A program made the position numbers and the translations under genes. A stretch of 33,235 bases of DNA from Paulinella micropora (lineage: Eukaryota; Cercozoa; Imbricatea; Euglyphida): assembly GCA_009731375.1 (NCBI GenBank), contig BJOX01000250.1, forward strand, positions 131,009 to 164,243, given 5' to 3'. This document shows, piece by piece, positions 8,996 to 17,186 of the stretch. Each line of letters opens with the position of its first letter. Position 1 is the first letter of the stretch. The notes beneath the pieces were generated by a model. That model searched no databases. It was not told the origin of the DNA and saw only the letters and a list, made by a program, of their open reading frames with translations.

Positions 8996-10206
8996 AAAAT
9001 TAGCGATAATATTGACATTTCCTCCTCCACCAGCAGAGACAGACTTCTGTGTAAAAGTTAATACATCACTAGGAGACAGATATATATCATAATTTCTAAG
9101 ATTAATTTGTTGCGTTGAAGCACTATTTACATATAGTTTAAAAATTGTTGTTCCGTTTGCGATAGCACTCGCCTTTGTGTCAGTATCTACAATTGAATAC
9201 TTAGAATCAACATCTGCAAAACCTGCTCCAGTTAGTGTTCCATTTAATACCATTCTGACAACATTCGACTTAGTATCTTCATTTGTAATACTTATCAAAG
9301 TTGGATAAACATTTGAATAATTTGTTAAATTAGCACCGCCCGCATCAAATGTTGCTTTATTCCTGATACTAATAATAGGGCTTTCAGTTGTGTTTGCTGC
9401 TTTACTTCCTTCCACTTCGTTTGTTATACTTGTGTTTATCGTATTCGTTCCCTCAATGAATAAACTGGCACTCGCTGTTTTAAGAGTTTGTATTCCAGTC
9501 GCTGCATCATTTCTCATTGCTGCAGTAAAAGGTAATGTCGTATTTCGCAGGCTTACACCATTATTAGCATTCGCATACTCAATCGTATGAACTAATCGAA
9601 ATAATCCTGTTATGGGATTTTCAATATAAAACTTACCCAAGATACTGAAATTGAATTTGAAATACATTTCCTCTACTCCAGTTTAAGTTTGGCATAGCAT
9701 AATTTCCATCGCAAGGGATCCCAGTCTTCTTGGTCAATATAAACTGCAGCACCTCCTTTACAATGTGCGATATTCATTCCTGCTTGATTTTTGTAAAAAT
9801 AAAATCCATCAACGAGATCATTTCCTATTCCAATATATGAATAGTAATCTTTTGTATCATCCGTTGTCCATAGAGCAGTAAAGCGGGCTAGGACACCCAT
9901 TCCAGTTCTATATTTTATTATCCTTTTACTTACCAGTCTAGCATCTGCCGTAGCATCAGCAGTTGTTTTCAATTCAGCCATATTATTCAAAAATGACACA
10001 GACGATTTTGTTTCTGTTTTTGTCCATATCCTAGTATTAATTGTATATGGAAAAATTTCTTGTAATACTGGTGTTAATAGACCTACTACTGCTTCGCCAA
10101 AAGCGGTTTTTGAATTATTTGTTTCAATATTACCATCATATCAAACACTGCCATTTATAAATTATCCGTCTGGATTTTGTGCGATTAAGTTTCTTTGGTG
10201 GGACAT
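8981..10206 (-). pseudogene. unrecognised structural-type protein, broken
   Basis: Reading leftward, the ATG at 10206 opens MSHQRNLIAQNPDG. It meets two in-frame stops near 10163 and 10143, then reads openly to a stop at 9673. The C-terminal 228 codons (9667-8981) follow in another frame. The product would be about 400 residues: an Asn/Thr/Ser-rich, beta-type protein with little charge and a Gly run near its end. It is the last gene of the minus-strand morphogenesis block, after the major capsid, so a virion-surface or fibre-like role is plausible. No family recognised. A degenerate leader module precedes it. Confidence 0.55.
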
Positions 10207-10335
10207 TTAAGAATTTCACTTTGTGCTATGCACTCTCTCTTATAAAAAATTCGCCCGCGAATTTTGCTATAACACTTCGTTTATATTCTCACAAGTCTGA
10301 AGGACGTTGTGATGCTTCGCTCACAAATGTCGTTT
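10207..10335 (-). promoter_or_regulatory. stem-rich leader module L2, degenerate
   Basis: On the minus strand it carries GAATATAAACGAAGTG, TAGCAAAATTCGC/GCGAATTTTTTATAAG and GAGTGC-ATA-GCAC, then AATTCTTA two bases before the ATG at 10206. These blocks match L1 (8371-8455) almost base for base in the same order. The GATATTTT end and the CATCG stem are not preserved, so the far boundary is approximate. Confidence 0.6.
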
Positions 10336-10417
10336 TCCTATATTATACGAGAAAAAAATATTTAATCTATGAGTTTTTACTTTTTTGTTATTATTAGTTT
10401 TACAAAGTTCATAAATA

Positions 10418-11898
10418 TCAACTCATCAAAATTTCAACTCCTTTAACAAGCACACTACGTTGAAGAATGGCGAATGTGTAATGGTTAAGATTAGTTATGC
10501 CAGCACCACTCGCATCATTACCTGTAGTTGAAACGAATTCATATCGCCTCTCAGTGTCTAGGCTTAGACCGCTCACCTCATAGCAGTCGGTGTCCTTATC
10601 GCACAGCGGGCGGTCATTGTCCCAAGTATCTACATGGAACCAGTTGTAATGATAGACATCACTGTTTAGGATAGCACTTCCTTTCAACTTATCCTTCAAA
10701 ATCATATAGTCCTCATTTTCCTTTGTGTCAATATCAAACTGCTGGAGGCGAGAGCCGTCAAGTGTTGTATAGTATTTTAAAACCTTTACACCAGCTCTGT
10801 TGTCATTATCAAAAGAAGTATTAGCACTCTCGGTGAAATGAAAGGTTGAAGTATAAATACGACGAATTCTTTCACCCTGCGATCGGTTCATCTTAATAAC
10901 ACAGTTCTGTTGGTTTGTTTGAAGACTTTGCTTCCAAGCGATAGGATACTCAATCTTAAATGGAAAGCCTTCACCCGCAATCTTTTGCTGGACACCGAGG
11001 ATGACATTCGGGTCAGTCTCAACAGCAAGGAATAGATTTAGGTTAGAGACGATAGCACCAGTGGTCGTAGCGGCAGCACCAGTTGCAATAGAACTTACAT
11101 TAGTGCCATAGAATGAAGAGCGGTTGGTTTCAGCCCACACAATCCGCATATCCAAAATTTCATTAAACCCAATAGTCTTATCCAGTTCAAAAATAGTGCC
11201 AAACAGCATACCCAAAGGAAACTTAACATTAATAACAGGGGTGGCAGTATTATCACCCCCACCTTCAAAATACTTAGCCTCCTCGAAAGGAACATTAACA
11301 AGGCTATAGGTTCCAGCAGTGCTATCAGCGAGAGCGGTATCATCATTACGGCGGGCATTAACAAGAGGCCCTTTGTAATATCCTTGAACTGCAGCCTTAA
11401 GACCTGCAACATCTGCCGCATCAGTAATTGTTTTTCTTTCCGCTACGGTTCCAATTTCAACTTTTCCAGCATTACACTTTTTAAGCATAGCACCACTACC
11501 ACACCAGCACCATGATTTTCAAGTGCCATAATTTTTTCATATTTAATCTCGGGTTTCCAAATCATCTTAGTGTAATTACCCACATGTTGAAGATTACACA
11601 GATACTGCCCGCTTCGGCTTCGCGATTCAATAGTTTTAATCATAGACAGACAATCCATATAGATACGATTGTAGCGGCCCGCACCACCCGCACCAGACGG
11701 AGTGTAAGTAAATCGCAACACACTCCTCGCAAGGTTCAAAGGACGAGTAGGAATTTCAAAGGTGTTTTCCATACCACCAGCAGTAGTAAGTGCGACAGGT
11801 TGCGAGCCTTCACGAGTGGTAAGTTTAGTTAATTCATACTTACCAGTGAGCAGTTCCTTAGTCTGATGGACTAGTTCTCCTCCGTATTGGACAGGCAT
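10418..11898 (-). pseudogene. mcp: major capsid protein (double jelly-roll type), one frameshift
   Basis: Forms the icosahedral shell as trimeric capsomers. The ATG at 11898 opens MPVQYGGELVHQTKELL. Near 11490 the frame shifts and the remaining 350 or so codons run to the stop at 10418, about 490 residues in all. That is within the range for polinton-like-virus capsids and shorter than classic Maverick hexons. Features are a Gly/Ala-rich loop region, EYPIAWKQSLQTNQQNCV and a C-terminus ...VLVKGVEILMS typical of a buried final strand. Its place beside penton, protease and ATPase supports the call. I infer the double jelly-roll from context and composition; no fold search was possible. Confidence 0.72.
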
Positions 11899-11995
11899 TT
11901 TTTGTTTTGTTTTTGAAGTAGTGTAAATTAACTAATTCACCAGAATATTTATAGAAAAAATAATTAAAATAAATATTAAGTTTATTATCTCGCCT

Positions 11996-12791
11996 TTAAC
12001 AAATTGAAAAATGAATTAAATAAACTAAAATATTAGTTTCACGATAAACCAATAAAGTCATAACGATACCTAAACCATTAAGATTAATGGCTTGGTCGTT
12101 TTCGTCCGTCAAGTAAAATCTAAATATATTGTTTGAATTAGCGGACAATGTTTTACCATACTCAGACCCGCTTCCATCATAGATAACAGAACCAAAAGGA
12201 ATTTCGTTGGCTGTGTATATTTCTTGAAGCACATGATTATCACCTTCATTCACTAAATCCGATTGAAGATACAAAGTTTTTTCACCAGTTAAAATAATTA
12301 CATTCGGCGATTTAATAAAATCATTAGCAAAGAAATATGTTGAATTTCTATCAAAACCCATAACCTCGTGAATACGGGTATCACCATCAAATATAAACCG
12401 CGGTTGAATACCTACGTTATTTGAAACACGGAATGTTAATTTACCATCCTCCGCTTCTGTGTTTGTATTGTTGCTTGAGACAACATAAGTATATTCATTC
12501 TGACTTTCTATCGTCAGTACCTCCGACAGCTTATTTTTTAAATTGTTCATTGTGTAGTTTCCCTCAGGTATCGTAATTAAAGCCTCATACCCGTCTTCGG
12601 ATAATATAAAAGTATTATATGGAGAGGCAACTGAATAATAAGATTTTGGAACATAGATATGAAGAATTTTACAATGTGCCCGTTATTCTATTCATATTGA
12701 CTTCGTGTGTGAAGTCGCTATCTGTGCCCGTTTTTCTATTTTTACTATTTATGTAATAGATACCACTCGCACTGCCTCCCTTATACTCCAT
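11996..12791 (-). pseudogene. penton-like minor capsid protein, frameshifted
   Basis: Caps the five-fold vertices of the virion. The ATG at 12791 opens MEYKGGSASGIYYINSKN. A frame change near 12670 leads to a continuous reading with VPKSYYSV and a PEGNYTMNNL element. The body ends NIFRFYLTDENDQAINLNG before the stop at 11996. The two phrases IPKSYY...ITIPxGNY and FxLTDExxxxINLNG are conserved in Maverick/polinton-like single-jelly-roll minor capsid proteins as I know them. Length is about 265 residues. It lies between protease and major capsid, the usual morphogenesis neighbourhood. Confidence 0.72.
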
Positions 12792-12813
12792 TGTATATTA
12801 TATAAATAATATT

Positions 12814-13473
12814 TCAGATAAATGTATCAAAATTACCATACCCATTCTGTGCTTTTAATTTCTCCGCTTCTTCTTCTTTAAGGTCTGTATAACCGCTAGC
12901 AAACTTAAACCTGTTTCCTTTCGCCCGCTCCATTAAAAATCTCATACTATGCCAACCGCATGTGTCTGAGGTGTTTGATTGTTGCTTTACTTGATTGACC
13001 TTCATTAACAAATAACTATCGGGATTGCTTTTGTCTATTAGCCGTTTCATTTGTTGCTGAAAGTTTTCAGTAGGTTCATAAAGTGCTAATGGGTCATACA
13101 CTTCGACACTCCTGTCTTTATCCATACTTACCCATGCTGCTATCCAATGAGACCCCGCTTGTTTGTGATTGTCCAAATTCATAACAAATCCGTATCACTT
13201 TCTGCTTCCGGGCTTCAACTTGTAGATTTCATCACTGGCTATCGCTCCGAGATACCATCCATATTTTTTCATTATGTCGTCTATTTCATTGGTCATTAGT
13301 CCCCGCTCCTCACCCTGTTGCTGATATTTATCAACTTCACTTTCATTCGCTTCGCTCATTCTCGTTTGTTGATAAACATCGTCCATGGGTTTTTCAATAT
13401 TACTCTCCCCATCGATGTTTACGAACCGCTCGGTAGTCGCAGACGGGAGAGCGGGTTCGTAAATATTGCTCAT
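12814..13473 (-). pseudogene. adenain-like cysteine protease, in-frame TGA
   Basis: Matures capsid proteins. The start MSNIYEP at 13473 is chosen over an upstream Met at 13503. The N-terminal 92 codons include a charged linker and DDIMKKYGWYLGAIASDE. An in-frame TGA lies at 13195-13197, after which the same frame continues. Catalytic His is in AGSHWIAAW (about residue 109), an acidic residue in VEVYDPLA (about 127), Gln in VNQVKQQ and catalytic Cys in SDTCGWHSMRF (about 172). The order His-Asp-Gln-Cys fits Ulp1/adenain (C48/C5) proteases. The single stop with unchanged frame could be a point mutation. Confidence 0.83.
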
Positions 13474-13515
13474 TTCTATATTTATTTGTAAGAGCATTAA
13501 CATAATCTTTTTTTC

Positions 13516-14169
13516 TCATTGAATGAACCCATTCTTTTCGTGATAATACTTTTTAATGTTTTCCACGGAAAACACTTTATTAATCAAATATTCTAAACCA
13601 GTTCCCGTTTGTTATCCCAAATATTCTGCGAGTTTCTTTTTTACTTCGTCCTTCTTTTGTCCTACATCTATTTTATGTTCTACAATTTTGTCTATTATCC
13701 ATGATGCCCTTTGGTTCCAACCTTTAACATCGTGGCCTTCATTTTTAAGTTTATCCATTAATGCTTCACCAAGAATTTTAATAGTAAGTTTTTTCTCAAT
13801 ATTACTATTCGACAATCCATTCTTTAACATTGCTTTGTATTTAGCCTCCTCTAGTTGGTTTCCTATATTTTTATTTAATGCTTCATGTGCTCCTAGCATT
13901 TTTTTCATATTATCTATTGTTATTTGTTGCTTTTGAAATTCTTTTATTCTTTCTGCTATACTTTGTATTTTACTAGGATCCCAATTATCTATATCTGCTT
14001 GAGTAAAAACTCCAGAATTTGTGATTAATTTTTTATTGTCTTCAAATTCTTTATTTGGCTTAACTTTTACCTCTGGCTGTGCCTGTTGTTCTTGTGGCTG
14101 TCCCTGCTGTGGTGGCATAATATATTGATATTGAACTGGTGGTAATGCTTGTATCCTATTTTTTCTGTC
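13516..14169 (-). pseudogene. Gln/Pro-leader helical protein, in-frame stop near end
   Basis: From MPPQQGQPQEQQ (14118) it reads 168 codons, mostly charged helix, to a TAA at 13612-13614. The frame then continues open for about 31 codons to the TGA at 13516. Upstream, the frame is also open back to the stop of the preceding gene at 14170, with another Pro/Gln stretch. The preceding gene, this one and its tail may therefore have been one protein of about 390 residues, now cut by two stops. Position before the protease suggests a scaffold or core role; unproven. Confidence 0.5.
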
Positions 14170-14694
14170 TTATTTTACATCTTCTATGAGTTTTTGCTCC
14201 CTTCTTAGTTCTCTGGCTTTTTGTTCTTGTCGTTCATTAATATATGCTAGTTCTCTTTTGTGTTCCCTATCCATTATCTCTTGTCTTTCCTTAGCATCTG
14301 CTATGTCTTTTCTTTCTTGCCTCTTCTTCTCCTCGTCCAAATCATTCCGTGCCTTTCTTTCTTTTTTCTCTATGGTTTCAATACCTTCATACTTTTCCTT
14401 TCTGAGTTTGTCTAAGTGGTCTTGAATTGCTGTTCTCGTATTCTGTTCAATCTCTGACAGGCTCTGGACTTTTCTTAAATCCTCCTTTTTAGTAGTCCGC
14501 TTTGCTTTTGGTCTGCTTAAGTATTTCATAAAAAGTTTAACAATTTGAAGTGTGCTCATATCATTTGTTTTCTTACCGAAATTGAGATAATATTTTTTAC
14601 CCTTTTGGATAATATATGGCCTCCCGCTTTTATTTCTATAAACCCGCGGGGGTCTTAGCTTAGGCTTCCTTGTTTTTTTGGTTTTAGCAACCAT
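14170..14694 (-). CDS. basic N-terminus plus long coiled coil, 174 aa
   Basis: The ATG at 14694 opens MVAKTKKTRKPK. Residues 1-70 are very basic with RPPRVYRNKSGRPYIIQ and YYLNFGKKTND. Residues 80-174 are almost entirely Glu, Lys, Arg and Gln with heptad spacing, a clear coiled coil. A close homologue begins at 33000 in element 2. It follows leader module L3 and lies downstream of the basic core-like gene. It may bind nucleic acid and scaffold the capsid, which is inference only. The stop at 14170 is in frame with the next gene, so the natural C-terminus may be longer. Confidence 0.7.
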   Translation of the reverse strand: MVAKTKKTRKPKLRPPRVYRNKSGRPYIIQKGKKYYLNFGKKTNDMSTLQIVKLFMKYLSRPKAKRTTKKEDLRKVQSLSEIEQNTRTAIQDHLDKLRKEKYEGIETIEKKERKARNDLDEEKKRQERKDIADAKERQEIMDREHKRELAYINERQEQKARELRREQKLIEDVK

Positions 14695-14696
14695 TT

Positions 14697-14841
14697 GATA
14701 TTTTAGAATTGCGTTTCGTGCTGTCGCACTCTCACTTATTCTAAACCATCGTTTTTTTATTTGGGAAAAAATTAATCTGTTTTCGATGGTTATCAACAAA
14801 CGAGAGTTGCGGTAGCAACGAGAGTGTAGTTGATAACTATC
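14697..14841 (-). promoter_or_regulatory. stem-rich leader module L3, 145 bp
   Basis: In minus-strand sense it ends AATTCTAAAATATC two bases before the ATG at 14694. The stems are GTTGC-TACC-GCAAC (14806-14819), AACCATCG with CGATGGTT (14784-14791 and 14744-14751), and TTTAGAAT with ATTCTAAA enclosing GTGC-GACA-GCAC. The CATCG stem has CC/GG where other copies have AC/GT, so both sides changed together. An extra arm pair, GTTATCAAC/GTTGATAAC (14789-14797 and 14829-14837), is unique to this copy. The far end GATAGTT is an imperfect GATATTTT. Confidence 0.75.
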
Positions 14842-14843
14842 TT

Positions 14844-15167
14844 TTAAAACTTCAAAGCCCCACGTCCGCTCTGCCTACCATACCCAAGTTTTGCAGCGGT
14901 AGTCCCGATACGAGACGCATATGGAACCCCGACATCACCAAGGGCATTCGCAGTCTTTGAAATAATCTTGTTATCGCGAAGGAATTTATTAACAGCCATT
15001 GCTGTCTTACCTACCTTGGCCCAGTTAATTTTACCACCAGCCTGTCCCTTGCCTCCTTGCTTCTTCTTGCGACCAGTCTTCCTTTTGCCTCCAGCCATTG
15101 TGCTTGAGTTAATTGTTCGTTTGCCGATTGTTGGAATGACTTCAACACGAGTTGCTTTTACTACCAT
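14844..15167 (-). CDS. basic core-like / minor virion protein, 107 aa
   Basis: The start MVVKATRVEVIPTIGKR at 15167 is supported because the element 2 homologue at 32624 has the same N-terminus. Residues 27-50 are a Lys/Gly-rich stretch (KRKTGRKKKQGGKG). A predicted helix follows (INWAKVGKTAMAVNKFL), then a Gly-rich end GYGRQSGRGALKF. The short basic body with a terminal GYG...GGAL-type motif recalls adenovirus/Polinton core and minor capsid peptides that are packaged with DNA and cut by adenain. A GG followed by K/R at residues 29-31 could be a cleavage site. Intact ORF. Confidence 0.6.
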   Translation of the reverse strand: MVVKATRVEVIPTIGKRTINSSTMAGGKRKTGRKKKQGGKGQAGGKINWAKVGKTAMAVNKFLRDNKIISKTANALGDVGVPYASRIGTTAAKLGYGRQSGRGALKF

Positions 15168-15218
15168 AAATGATAGCAAAATATATAATACAGAAAAAAA
15201 TAATTAATTTTAAATTTT

Positions 15219-16034
15219 TTATTTTAATCTGAAGTTGAAGTTTTTTCTTAACTCATCATCAACACTTGAGACATAAAGAAAATTAAATCTCTCCTTTGTA
15301 GCCTCGTGATACTTTTGAAGAAAATAATCAAAGTCAAAAGATAAGTCTAAGTGTTTATACACGAGGTCAATTTTATCCTGAGACTGACCCGGAAAGATTA
15401 ATAAATAATCTAACTGCTTAATGGCTTCTGGCCGTAGGTCGTTCAGATACTGACTAGACATAATAACCTTACTTTTATAGTGTCTGTTCTTTTTTAACAA
15501 ATCGCTTACTGACTTGTCTCTTAATCCACTTCCTAAATCGTCCAAAACAAAAACAACCTCTGGCGAAATATACTTACTGGGTCTCTCTTTCTTCTCACCT
15601 CCTTCTTCTTTTTTCTTTTCCTTTCCGAAATAAAGAAATTGTGGTTTCTCTATTTCCTTTTCATCTTTGATTTCTCCTTCGTGTTGCTCGTCCTTTCTGT
15701 TGAGTTTGTCAAGTTCATAGTCTATCACATTTACACCATCTGATTTAAGAAAGGTATATATTGCCATTGGGTTTCCCCTGCTCTTAAAGTGCTTAACCAT
15801 TGCTTTATAAATGTAGTCCTTGTGAATTGTTGAAGCGATAATTACAATACGGGTCTTTCTGTCTGTAGTCCGTTTCAGTATTTCAAAGAGTGCTGTTGCT
15901 TTCCCGCTCTTCTTACGGGCGAGTAGAAATATGTTGGCATACGGCTCGTTGAATAATTTATAACTTTTTGCTTTTTTGTTTCCATCACCCTCTTGTTTTA
16001 CTGGCTTCACCTTGACATTGTTTATTTTTTGCAT
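15219..16034 (-). CDS. A32/FtsK-HerA-like packaging ATPase, altered Walker A
   Basis: Pumps DNA into the capsid. The ORF of 271 residues is intact from MQKINNVKVKPV. Walker A is ARKKSGKAT (about 40-47) and Walker B is VVFVLDDL (about 160-167), followed by SSQYLND. The element 2 copy has SGKTT, so here the Thr that coordinates magnesium next to the Walker Lys is Ala. Motif B and the sensor-like region are unchanged. An acidic/Lys spacer at about 115-150 differs most between copies. Leader module L4 directly precedes the ATG; the element 2 copy has none. Confidence 0.88.
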   Translation of the reverse strand: MQKINNVKVKPVKQEGDGNKKAKSYKLFNEPYANIFLLARKKSGKATALFEILKRTTDRKTRIVIIASTIHKDYIYKAMVKHFKSRGNPMAIYTFLKSDGVNVIDYELDKLNRKDEQHEGEIKDEKEIEKPQFLYFGKEKKKEEGGEKKERPSKYISPEVVFVLDDLGSGLRDKSVSDLLKKNRHYKSKVIMSSQYLNDLRPEAIKQLDYLLIFPGQSQDKIDLVYKHLDLSFDFDYFLQKYHEATKERFNFLYVSSVDDELRKNFNFRLK

Positions 16035-16035
16035 T

Positions 16036-16159
16036 GATATTTTAGAATTGCGTTTCGTGCTGTCGCACTCTCACTTATTCTAAAACATCGTTTTTTTCAT
16101 TTACAAGAAATTAAATGGTTTTACGATGTTTGTTGAAGACGTAGTCTGAAACAAATATC
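16036..16159 (-). promoter_or_regulatory. stem-rich leader module L4, 124 bp
   Basis: In minus-strand sense it runs from GATATTTG (16159) to AAAATATC (16036), one base before the ATPase ATG. Its first bases overlap the TGA stop of the upstream gene. The stems are AGAC-TAC-GTCT (16137-16147), AAACATCG with CGATGTTT (16124-16131 and 16082-16090), and TTTTAGAAT with ATTCTAAAA enclosing GTGC-GACA-GCAC. In element 2 the same two genes are only 9 bp apart, so this is a clean insertion or loss. Confidence 0.8.
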
Positions 16160-16517
16160 AGCCTAAAAACTCTAGGCACACAACAATTCTGCCTGCTAAA
16201 TTTCCTGTGTCAATATTTCCGCTGTCAGTTTCAAGGACTTTAAATGTATATTGTCCGTCTGTCCATCCAACGACACCTAAATTATAACTAAGGTTCGAAA
16301 TGTTTGCTATGTTACTATCAGCGAATGTGCCGATAATTCCAATTCTGTCCATATAAAGAATTCTGGTTTTAGTTTCCGTCTGGTCGTTCGTATAATGAAT
16401 AAACTTAACATTCATTTTGGTCGGTGTGAATGACATTTGAATATTTTTATTAAATGTTTTGCTTCCCACAAAATCATTGCTTAGAAAAATAATATTTTGG
16501 TATTTATAGTCAGCCAT
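16158..16517 (-). CDS. small beta-rich virion protein, 119 aa
   Basis: The start MADYKYQNIIFLSND at 16517 matches the element 2 homologue at 31389; an upstream in-frame extension is not conserved. The chain is made of short alternating hydrophobic/polar segments with Gly and Asn turns (NLGVVGWTDGQYTFKVLE) and ends LEFLG. It looks like a small jelly-roll or beta-sandwich. By eye about 92% of residues match element 2, the most conserved protein pair here. Located directly before the ATPase, it is probably a minor capsid or fibre-anchor protein; the role is inferred. Confidence 0.65.
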   Translation of the reverse strand: MADYKYQNIIFLSNDFVGSKTFNKNIQMSFTPTKMNVKFIHYTNDQTETKTRILYMDRIGIIGTFADSNIANISNLSYNLGVVGWTDGQYTFKVLETDSGNIDTGNLAGRIVVCLEFLG

Positions 16518-16522
16518 GATTA

Positions 16523-16556
16523 TATACAAAGATTTTATAAAAATCTTTGAGCAAAA
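16523..16556 (-). promoter_or_regulatory. 9-bp hairpin with GAGCAAAAA flank
   Basis: AAAGATTTT (16528-16536), loop ATA, AAAATCTTT (16540-16548), then GAGCAAAAA. It lies 6-39 bp upstream of the beta-protein ATG at 16517 and between two divergent genes. The same hairpin with the same flanks is at 4621-4656. Confidence 0.6.
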
Positions 16557-16565
16557 AATATACAA

Positions 16566-16815
16566 ATGTTAATAATATTATTGTTTGTGTGGTCGGCTAT
16601 TTCGCGAACTGCCTGCGACTTTTACTCACGGGTAAGCGAAAAAAAAGAATGAGAGTTGTGCTTATTGTATAAAGCAAGGAATAGAAACTAAATTTAAATG
16701 TGTGTATAAGTCTATGAGTGATTGGTGTGTTAGTTTTGATGAAGTCATTCCTTTAATCTGTGCCAGCGATAGTTCTTGGTATAAAATACATTTATATGAG
16801 TGCTCGTCTTTTTGA
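16566..16815 (+). pseudogene. small secreted Cys-rich protein, frameshifted
   Basis: The ATG at 16566 opens MLIILLFVWSAISRTACDFYSR, a clear signal peptide followed by Cys. The frame is lost in an A8 run at about 16638 and resumes in another frame (ESCAYCIKQ...) to the TGA at 16813. Seven or so Cys residues match the intact element 2 homologue (31111-31365). It is oriented opposite to the surrounding morphogenesis block, between the membrane protein and the beta protein. A secreted or envelope-side disulfide-bonded factor is plausible; no family recognised. Confidence 0.65.
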
Positions 16816-16839
16816 AAAAAAGGACACAAAAACTCAGTT

Positions 16840-17186
16840 TTATTTCTTACTTGAAGAAGGTGAAAGAAGGCAAATTCCTATGAGTAAAGTCAAAATTCCG
16901 ACATAAGTGTTAGCAACCTCACAAAGTAAGTTCTTTTCAGACAACCTCACGATACAAAGGGTTATAATGGCAATAATGATACCCATTTGAATTAAGTATT
17001 TAATAAGTCGGCTGTCGGTCGGTCTGTTTTTTATACAACAACAATTCCAGTTATCTTCCGATTCGTGCTCTACTTTTTTTTTTCATTCTTCAATGAAATA
17101 TCCAAAACACTATTTTTCAATTCTGGTGTTAGTTCGCCATCTGTCATATCAATGAGTGGAGGTGGAGGGTGTAATCTAGGGGGCAT
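16840..17186 (-). pseudogene. two-helix membrane protein, frameshifted
   Basis: The ATG at 17186 opens MPPRLHPPPPLIDMTDGEL. An A-run indel near 17080 shifts the frame. The second frame holds NWNCCCIKNRPTD, a hydrophobic helix (MGIIIAIITLCIV) and a second one (NTYVGILTLLIGICL), then SPSSSKK. It overlaps the fibre stop by 11 bp, exactly as in element 2. Tandem helices and a Cys cluster suggest a small membrane protein; holin-like or envelope roles are guesses. Confidence 0.65.

Noticed and set aside
13195-13197. TGA as a sense codon (alternative code)
   Set aside because: TAA and TAG also interrupt neighbouring genes, and intact genes end normally, so decay or error is simpler.
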